This document shows, piece by piece, positions 6,712 to 10,557 of a stretch of DNA of 10,557 nt. Source of the DNA: an uncultured Ruminococcus sp. (GTDB taxonomy: Bacteria > Bacillota > Clostridia > Oscillospirales > CAG-272); assembly GCA_902783755.1 (NCBI GenBank), contig CACZSC010000047.1, positions 1 through 10,557 on the forward strand, written 5' to 3'. Numbering within the stretch: position 1 is the stretch's first letter; each line of letters begins with the position of its first letter. The notes under the pieces are model-generated. The model saw only the letters and a program-made list of their open reading frames with translations, was not told the origin of the DNA and searched no databases. The position numbers were made by a program, and so were the translations under genes.

Positions 6712-6735
6712 ATGTTGCCACCGCAATGGTGGCAA
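6712..6735. promoter_or_regulatory. Putative operator copy 1 (dyad TTGCCACC-n5-GGTGGCAA)
   Basis: TTGCCACC (6715-6722) and GGTGGCAA (6728-6735) form a perfect 8-base inverted repeat around GCAAT. The 24 bases match 9263-9286 at 20 positions, and both copies begin 18 bases upstream of the TATAAT. The dyad centre lies near -43. A weak terminator for the gene ending at 6753 is an alternative for this copy, since CATTGTTTTCC follows on the minus strand, but that cannot explain the second copy. Confidence 0.65.
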
Positions 6736-6752
6736 AAACGTATAAAATTTCG

Positions 6753-7214
6753 TTATTCCTGGGAACAGGGACGCAGAGGGTCCATTCCGTTTTCAGTCAG
6801 GAGACTGTTTACGCTGGATATTTCGCAGATCCCGGAATTGAATGCAATGATCAGAACGGCGTCGCGGGGGATCTTCGCATACAGGGCGGGCATGCCGTAA
6901 ATCTTAAGAGCCCTCTGCGCTTCAAGAAGCGTGAATTTGCCTGCGAAGCACAGCCGGAGGATCGTGTCGCGCTGCCTTGTATGCTTTTCTTCCTGTATGA
7001 GCTTGTATCCGTATCTGTCGGATATGTCCGCATTGATGAATACTTCCTGCTGCTTGAGGCCTTTCTTTTTGAGGATACGGAGCATATAACCGTAAAACGG
7101 TTTTTCGTCATCCACCATGGATGACGCATTTTTCGTCAAGTACTCAGAAATCTTATCTGGTTTCGTCTGTTTAAGCACCTTGTTGAGTGACTCGGTCGTC
7201 TTGTCGTCAATCAT
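6753..7214 (-). CDS. Putative helix-turn-helix protein paired with the Ser/Thr kinase
   Basis: This 153-residue protein has no signal peptide or membrane segment and is predicted to be cytoplasmic. Residues about 40-95 (FYGYMLRILKKKGLKQQEVF, then ISDRYGYKLIQEEKHTRQRD) have the layout of an Xre-like helix-turn-helix, and residues about 95-145 form a further helical region (LLEAQRALKIYGMPALYAK, then RDAVLIIAFNSG, then NSLLTENG). I have the impression that similar proteins accompany kinase genes in gut Clostridia; that is memory, not a search. The start has GGAGGA six bases upstream, and the kinase stop is 16 bases upstream, so the two form an operon. It may be the kinase's target or regulator and is a candidate binder of the shared dyad at 6712 and 9263. 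DNA binding is not proven. Confidence 0.8.
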   Translation of the reverse strand: MIDDKTTESLNKVLKQTKPDKISEYLTKNASSMVDDEKPFYGYMLRILKKKGLKQQEVFINADISDRYGYKLIQEEKHTRQRDTILRLCFAGKFTLLEAQRALKIYGMPALYAKIPRDAVLIIAFNSGICEISSVNSLLTENGMDPLRPCSQE

Positions 7215-7230
7215 TGGATCTCCTCCGGGC

Positions 7231-8307
7231 TTAGAATTTTATATACTGATCCGCCAGTCCCCCGATTATGAAGAACACGAGAACGATCAGTAAATCGAAC
7301 AGGACGATAAGGAAGATCCTCAGACCTGCCGGCTGGATTTTATTTATCCTCATATGGTCGAGAACGTCCATCCAGTTCGCTGAGAAGAACACGATCGCAA
7401 GACCGGTTAGAATCGCGGCAGTCTTTGCCACGATTGCGAGGACCGGTTTGCTCGATGGGATATGAAGAGTTACCGAGAAAACTATGATGGCGATATAGCA
7501 CAGCGAAGCCAATACCATTTTCCATGGAGTCAGTGTTCTGAATCCCGGCGGGAGCCACGCGATGCGTTTTCTGCTTTTCTTTTCGAATCCGACACTGCGC
7601 CCCATGACTGCGGCGGATATCTCAAGTGCCGTTGAAAACCGTTCCTTCGGGTCCAGCTGTACGCATTTTTCAATCACTTTTCCAAGATGGCCGTCTGCAG
7701 TTTTCTGGGAAGGGAAGCAGCCTGTGAGCATGACGTTCATGAGCACACCTACCGAATAAATGTCCGTGCGTATGTCAGATGAGCCGAAACCGTACTGTTC
7801 CGGTGCCGCATATCCCTGTGTACCCAGCAGCTTCGTATCCTGGGCTTTCTGACCGCGGTACCACTTTGCTGCATCCATGTCGAGGAGGGTCACCGTACCC
7901 TCCTGAGAAACTATGATATTTGAAGGCTTAATGTCTCTGTGTATGATCGGAGGGTTCACGGAATGCAGTGCATTGAGCACGGTACAAAGCTGACATATTA
8001 TCCCGGTGGTCTCCTGCTCCGTCAGGGGGCCTCTGTTGTTCAGGATCGTCTGGAGCGACTGGCCGCTGATATATTCCTCTATGACGACGATGTATTCTTC
8101 ATCTTCAAACAGCTCATATATGATCGGGGTGTTGGGTATATGATGATCCTTCAGAAATCTGAACAGGCTTGAGTCAAATTCCGTGATTATCTTCTTTACG
8201 AATACCCGCTGCGTCTCAGCGTGCTGTACAAGATAGACACCATGATCCTCGTCAAGTGCAGCTATTTCTTTGTAACAGGAAAGACTAGCCATATCGTTGA
8301 GATTCAT
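7231..8307 (-). CDS. Membrane-anchored Ser/Thr protein kinase (PknB-like fold)
   Basis: This 358-residue protein has an N-terminal kinase domain (about 12-237) and three C-terminal membrane segments (about 264-281, 289-310 and 329-350). Visible kinase motifs are an ATP-binding Lys (VFVKK, K38), catalytic loop HRDIKPSN (123-130; D125, K127, N130), metal-binding DMD (143-145) in place of DFG, the APE motif (168-170) and DIRTDIYSVG (178-187) in subdomain IX. The glycine-rich loop is degenerate: residues 16-30 have only one Gly. No extracellular sensor domain is present, since the segments are separated by short loops. The domain faces the cytoplasm and probably phosphorylates a local partner, perhaps the co-operonic helix-turn-helix protein. 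GGAGGG lies four bases from the start. It has its own promoter and may also receive read-through from the zinc-ribbon gene. Confidence 0.92.
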   Translation of the reverse strand: MNLNDMASLSCYKEIAALDEDHGVYLVQHAETQRVFVKKIITEFDSSLFRFLKDHHIPNTPIIYELFEDEEYIVVIEEYISGQSLQTILNNRGPLTEQETTGIICQLCTVLNALHSVNPPIIHRDIKPSNIIVSQEGTVTLLDMDAAKWYRGQKAQDTKLLGTQGYAAPEQYGFGSSDIRTDIYSVGVLMNVMLTGCFPSQKTADGHLGKVIEKCVQLDPKERFSTALEISAAVMGRSVGFEKKSRKRIAWLPPGFRTLTPWKMVLASLCYIAIIVFSVTLHIPSSKPVLAIVAKTAAILTGLAIVFFSANWMDVLDHMRINKIQPAGLRIFLIVLFDLLIVLVFFIIGGLADQYIKF

Positions 8308-8372
8308 GATGCCCTCCGTGTGCGTAATAGCTTCAGAAACACGTTTCTCGCCGGGGAAATCTGTATATATTC

Positions 8373-8401
8373 ATTTTATCAGCAACGCCCTATTCAGTCA
8401 A
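8373..8401 (-). promoter_or_regulatory. Promoter of the kinase operon
   Basis: On the minus strand TTGACT (8396-8401) is followed after exactly 17 bases by TAAAAT (8373-8378), each 5 of 6 to consensus, with a TGn extension (TGATAAAAT). It sits in the 109-base gap after the zinc-ribbon gene, where I see no terminator. The kinase and its partner can thus be made alone or as part of a three-gene transcript. Confidence 0.7.
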
Positions 8402-8416
8402 TGATGTGTTGCTTTT

Positions 8417-9184
8417 CTATCTTTTGAAAACGGAATAAACTAGTGCTATCGAGAAAATGATGCCGATCACGAGGCCTGCTCTCGCTAGTCCGTGCTTGCA
8501 GCCCTTTTTATTCTGTACAAGATCCAGGATGCAGAGAATGACGCCGACAGGTGATAGGTACATAGTGAGCGAAAGGATGAATCCCATGATCCCCAAAACT
8601 GTGGAGTGGGCTTTTTCCGGCTTTTGTTGTACGATGGTCTGCTGTATCACCTGTTGTTGCACCACGGGTTGCTGTACAACGGGTTGCACTATCTGCTGCA
8701 CTGCCGGTTGTACAGCCTGAGGTGTCTGCCTTGTGTAACCGGTCAAGGGGGTTGAAGGCTGTGGCTGGTCGACGGTGATCTGCGACACACGGTTCCATGA
8801 GGCGTATACATTGACAGGCTCGTTGGATTCCGGGATGTAAATATCCCTTGCATAGTTCTTGGGCCCGATCTTTATGATCAGCCTTTGATGCCCCGGAGCC
8901 AGCCTGAATGACAGATCCTGGCCGCTCATTATGGTGCTCTTCTGGTTTGTCGATTCGATCCTCAGCACCATGGGGATGACCGGGTTCACAGATGTATACT
9001 TGATATAAAGGTTTGGCTCGCCGGTCCTGTCGATCTTATGCACGACCGTGCCGGTATGGCTGATTTCCACTTTCTGGGCCAGATTCTCTATTCTTGTACC
9101 GCAGTACATGCAGAACATGTGTGTGGCTGTTTCATCCATCTCGAGAGGGGCACCGCACTGCGGGCATTCCATTTTGACCAGCAT
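8417..9184 (-). CDS. Zinc-ribbon membrane protein with Gln/Val/Pro-rich linker
   Basis: This 255-residue protein has an N-terminal zinc ribbon (C7-P-Q-C10 and C25-M-Y-C28), a beta-rich middle domain (about 55-128; NLYIKYTSVNPVIPMVLRIE, then RLIIKIGPKNYARDIYIP), a low-complexity linker (about 155-187) built from repeated VQQ, VVQQ and IQQ, and a C-terminal hydrophobic region with two membrane segments (about 194-222 and 232-252) resembling DUF4190-type hairpins. The ribbon, beta domain and linker should be cytoplasmic. The frame is open up to 9223, but the ATG at 9184 has AGGAG ten bases upstream while 9223 has no usable site and lies only about 10 bases from the predicted transcript start. 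The next gene is the kinase, which suggests a scaffold, sensor or substrate role; that is inference. Confidence 0.85.
   Translation of the reverse strand: MLVKMECPQCGAPLEMDETATHMFCMYCGTRIENLAQKVEISHTGTVVHKIDRTGEPNLYIKYTSVNPVIPMVLRIESTNQKSTIMSGQDLSFRLAPGHQRLIIKIGPKNYARDIYIPESNEPVNVYASWNRVSQITVDQPQPSTPLTGYTRQTPQAVQPAVQQIVQPVVQQPVVQQQVIQQTIVQQKPEKAHSTVLGIMGFILSLTMYLSPVGVILCILDLVQNKKGCKHGLARAGLVIGIIFSIALVYSVFKR
8626..8715 (-). repeat. Degenerate coding repeat for the Gln/Val-rich linker
   Basis: Imperfect repeats of codons for Val-Val-Gln-Gln, Ile-Val-Gln-Gln and Pro-Val-Val-Gln-Gln encode residues about 158-187 of the zinc-ribbon protein. The copies differ in length and in third bases, so this is a low-complexity linker likely to vary in length between strains rather than a clean tandem repeat. 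Confidence 0.6.
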
Positions 9185-9239
9185 CTCTCGCAAACTCCTT
9201 TCCACAGTTCCGGAAACAGACATCCTGATTCATTTTCAC

Positions 9240-9248
9240 ATTATATCA
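9240..9248 (-). promoter_or_regulatory. Extended -10 promoter of the zinc-ribbon gene
   Basis: TGATATAAT on the minus strand (TATAAT at 9240-9245), the same nine bases as at 6689-6697 and 3770-3778. The hexamer at the -35 distance is GAACAT, the edge of the dyad at 9263-9286, so activator or extended -10 dependence is likely. The predicted transcript start near 9233 gives a leader of about 49 bases to the ATG at 9184. Confidence 0.6.
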
Positions 9249-9262
9249 CACCCGATTTTTGC

Positions 9263-9286
9263 ATGTTCCCACCGCAACGGGGGGAA
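9263..9286. promoter_or_regulatory. Putative operator copy 2 (dyad TTCCCACC-n5-GGGGGGAA)
   Basis: This site matches 6712-6735 at 20 of 24 bases and begins 18 bases upstream of an identical TGATATAAT. Relative to copy 1, one arm has G changed to C (9268) and the paired position in the other arm has C changed to G (9284), so that base pair of the dyad is kept; one other pair is lost (9281). A separate small palindrome, GGAATTATTCC (9283-9293), overlaps its edge. Confidence 0.65.
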
Positions 9287-9323
9287 TTATTCCGTTTGAC
9301 TAAATGAAAAGGAAAAACCTGCG

Positions 9324-9352
9324 TTGACAAAGTACAATATTATTGGTAGAAT
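9324..9352 (+). promoter_or_regulatory. Promoter of the EEP-family gene
   Basis: Perfect -35 TTGACA (9324-9329), 17-base spacer, and TAGAAT (9347-9352) with a TGn extension (TGGTAGAAT). The predicted transcript start near 9359 leaves a leader of about 44 bases. This is the closest to consensus of the promoters in the window and points away from the zinc-ribbon gene. Confidence 0.8.
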
Positions 9353-9402
9353 TATATTGATTAATGTAATGAAATATCGACAGAGCACATTCCGAAATCA
9401 AA

Positions 9403-10188
9403 ATGAGCGATATATTTGTATTTACTTTCAATATACTTACAGACTGGTACGGTAACGAGAAAGCATCATATTCATTTGAGAACCGGTCCAGACTCCTTGA
9501 AAACCACTTCCTGGCATATCATCCTGACCTTGTAGGATTTCAGGAAGCGATGCCACATCAGAAAAAATGGCTTGAAGATAATCTTACCGATTTCAATGTG
9601 GTAGGTAATGGAAGGGGATCAGATTTCAGAGACGAGAGCTGTGTCATAGCGTACAGAAAGGGCAGGTTTGAACTTATCGGCCTTGATACTTTCTGGCTGT
9701 CACCTACCCCGGACGTCCCGGGATCCAGATTCCAGAAGGACCAGAGCGAATGCCCCAGGATATGTACCGTGGCTACTCTACTTGAAAAGGAAACCGGGAA
9801 ACAGCTTAGACATTACAATACCCATCTTGACCATGTGGGAGCGGACGCAAAACTGCGCGGCATGTCGCTGATACTCCTTCGTATGGTGCAGGACTATAAC
9901 AGGAGAGCAATGCCTGTGATCCTGACCGGCGACTTCAATTCGGAGCCGGATAGTGATGTTTACAGGTTGGTGGAAGGGTTTGATGGCTGCGGTGAACCGC
10001 TGAGAGACGTGACTCCTGAGACCGGTGATACTTTCCACGGATTTCACCCTGATGAAAAGGGAGAGAAAATCGACTATATCTTCACCAATCTTTCCTGCGA
10101 CAGATCAAGATCAGTAATACTTCACGAGAACGAAGATGGCCTGTATCTTTCGGATCATTATCCGGTAGGCGCTCATCTGGAAATATAG
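9403..10188 (+). CDS. Endonuclease/exonuclease/phosphatase (EEP) family hydrolase
   Basis: This 261-residue protein covers a full-length EEP domain with all landmark motifs: TFNI (N10), GFQEAM (metal-binding E48), the central His motif NTHLDHVG (H141), GDFNSEP (D177, N179), KIDYIF (D224) and the C-terminal SDHYPV (D251, H252). The family cleaves phosphodiester or phosphomonoester bonds using Mg2+; members include ExoIII/APE nucleases, sphingomyelinases and inositol polyphosphate phosphatases, and the motifs do not tell which. No signal peptide or membrane segment is visible, so it is probably cytoplasmic. No clear Shine-Dalgarno precedes the ATG, but the predicted promoter and the conserved FNI motif close to the N terminus support this start. 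The next gene begins 44 bases downstream with no terminator between, so the two may be co-transcribed. Confidence 0.9.
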   Translation: MSDIFVFTFNILTDWYGNEKASYSFENRSRLLENHFLAYHPDLVGFQEAMPHQKKWLEDNLTDFNVVGNGRGSDFRDESCVIAYRKGRFELIGLDTFWLSPTPDVPGSRFQKDQSECPRICTVATLLEKETGKQLRHYNTHLDHVGADAKLRGMSLILLRMVQDYNRRAMPVILTGDFNSEPDSDVYRLVEGFDGCGEPLRDVTPETGDTFHGFHPDEKGEKIDYIFTNLSCDRSRSVILHENEDGLYLSDHYPVGAHLEI

Positions 10189-10232
10189 GAAAAACGAAAA
10201 CCTGCATGTGCTTCACAAGAAGGAGACGACGC

Positions 10233-10557
10233 ATGAGAAAAACCATCAGCTTATTCATAGCGGTTATAATGCTTGTTAGCATGATCCCTGTTGCTTCATT
10301 GCCTTCAGCTGCAACTGGTTACGGTACATTTGCGTATGTAAATGCCAGCGGGATAAGTCAGGAAGAAAAGACTTGCTATATTATAGATGGCACCGAAACA
10401 GAACTTGATGAATCAGTATCATCATGGTATGCAGCTGTAGATGTTGGTGACGTCATTAAGTGGGAATACAGGATTAATGTAAGGGGAAATGTTAATCTCA
10501 TTTTATGTGACTCTTCAGCTTTAATGGCCACTTGCGGAATTACAGTGCGGAATGGTA
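10233..10557 (+). CDS. Secreted protein, N-terminal fragment (cut by window edge)
   Basis: This fragment codes for 108 residues and continues past the right edge. The start is well supported by AAGGAG, with GGAG seven bases upstream of the ATG. It opens with a signal peptide (MRKTISLFIAVIMLVSMIPV, then LPSAA near residues 23-27). The mature part is polar, with short beta-prone stretches (YGTFAYVN, VIKWEYRINV) and a motif NVNLILCDSSALMATCGITV that recalls the start of beta-helix-like modules in large surface proteins of gut bacteria; that likeness is from memory. It is too short to assign a function. Its base composition looks more AT-rich than the hydrolase cluster at the left of the window. 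Confidence 0.8.
   Translation, partial: MRKTISLFIAVIMLVSMIPVASLPSAATGYGTFAYVNASGISQEEKTCYIIDGTETELDESVSSWYAAVDVGDVIKWEYRINVRGNVNLILCDSSALMATCGITVRNG

Noticed and set aside
6636..7124. 162-codon plus-strand reading frame
   Set aside because: Opposite the helix-turn-helix gene and across terminators and a promoter of the other strand; no ribosome binding site.
9185..9223. Thirteen-residue N-terminal extension of the zinc-ribbon protein
   Set aside because: The ATG at 9223 lacks a ribosome binding site and is about 10 bases from the predicted transcript start; the ATG at 9184 has AGGAG upstream.

Overview
The window looks like chromosomal DNA from an anaerobic gut or rumen-type Clostridia bacterium (Lachnospiraceae/Oscillospiraceae-like). 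The evidence is indirect: dockerin modules on secreted enzymes, a membrane Ser/Thr kinase with DMD in place of DFG, Gram-positive style Shine-Dalgarno sites, simple intrinsic terminators and TATAAT-type promoters. No marker gene fixes the species.

Positions 1-5782 (all minus strand) hold a family of secreted alkaline-phosphatase-superfamily hydrolases. In order of transcription they are a 631-residue protein (signal peptide, dockerin, hydrolase, LamG-like domain), a 1148-residue protein carrying two hydrolase-LamG units joined by one central dockerin, and the start of a third protein (signal peptide plus dockerin) that runs off the left edge. The first gene has its own promoter and terminator. 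The second has an extended -10 promoter and is followed after only 14 bases by the third. All three complete hydrolase units keep the expected metal ligands and share an identical 48-base block over the active-site nucleophile.

Positions 6030-9184 (minus strand) hold four genes: a zinc-ribbon membrane protein with a Gln/Val-rich linker, a membrane Ser/Thr kinase, a small putative helix-turn-helix protein, and a small secreted or anchored protein with a stalk-like domain. The first three look like a signalling unit. The zinc-ribbon gene and the stalk-domain gene have promoters with the same extended -10 sequence (TGATATAAT) and, at exactly the same distance upstream, the same imperfect dyad (20 of 24 bases identical, with a paired compensating change). 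I read this as an undescribed operator linking the two ends of the cluster. The stalk-domain gene also has a strong intrinsic terminator whose U-tract abuts its ribosome binding site.

Positions 9324-10557 (plus strand) are divergently transcribed from a near-consensus promoter: a cytoplasmic endonuclease/exonuclease/phosphatase-family protein, then the start of a secreted protein that runs off the right edge.

Functions are inferred from motifs read by eye; no database search was possible.
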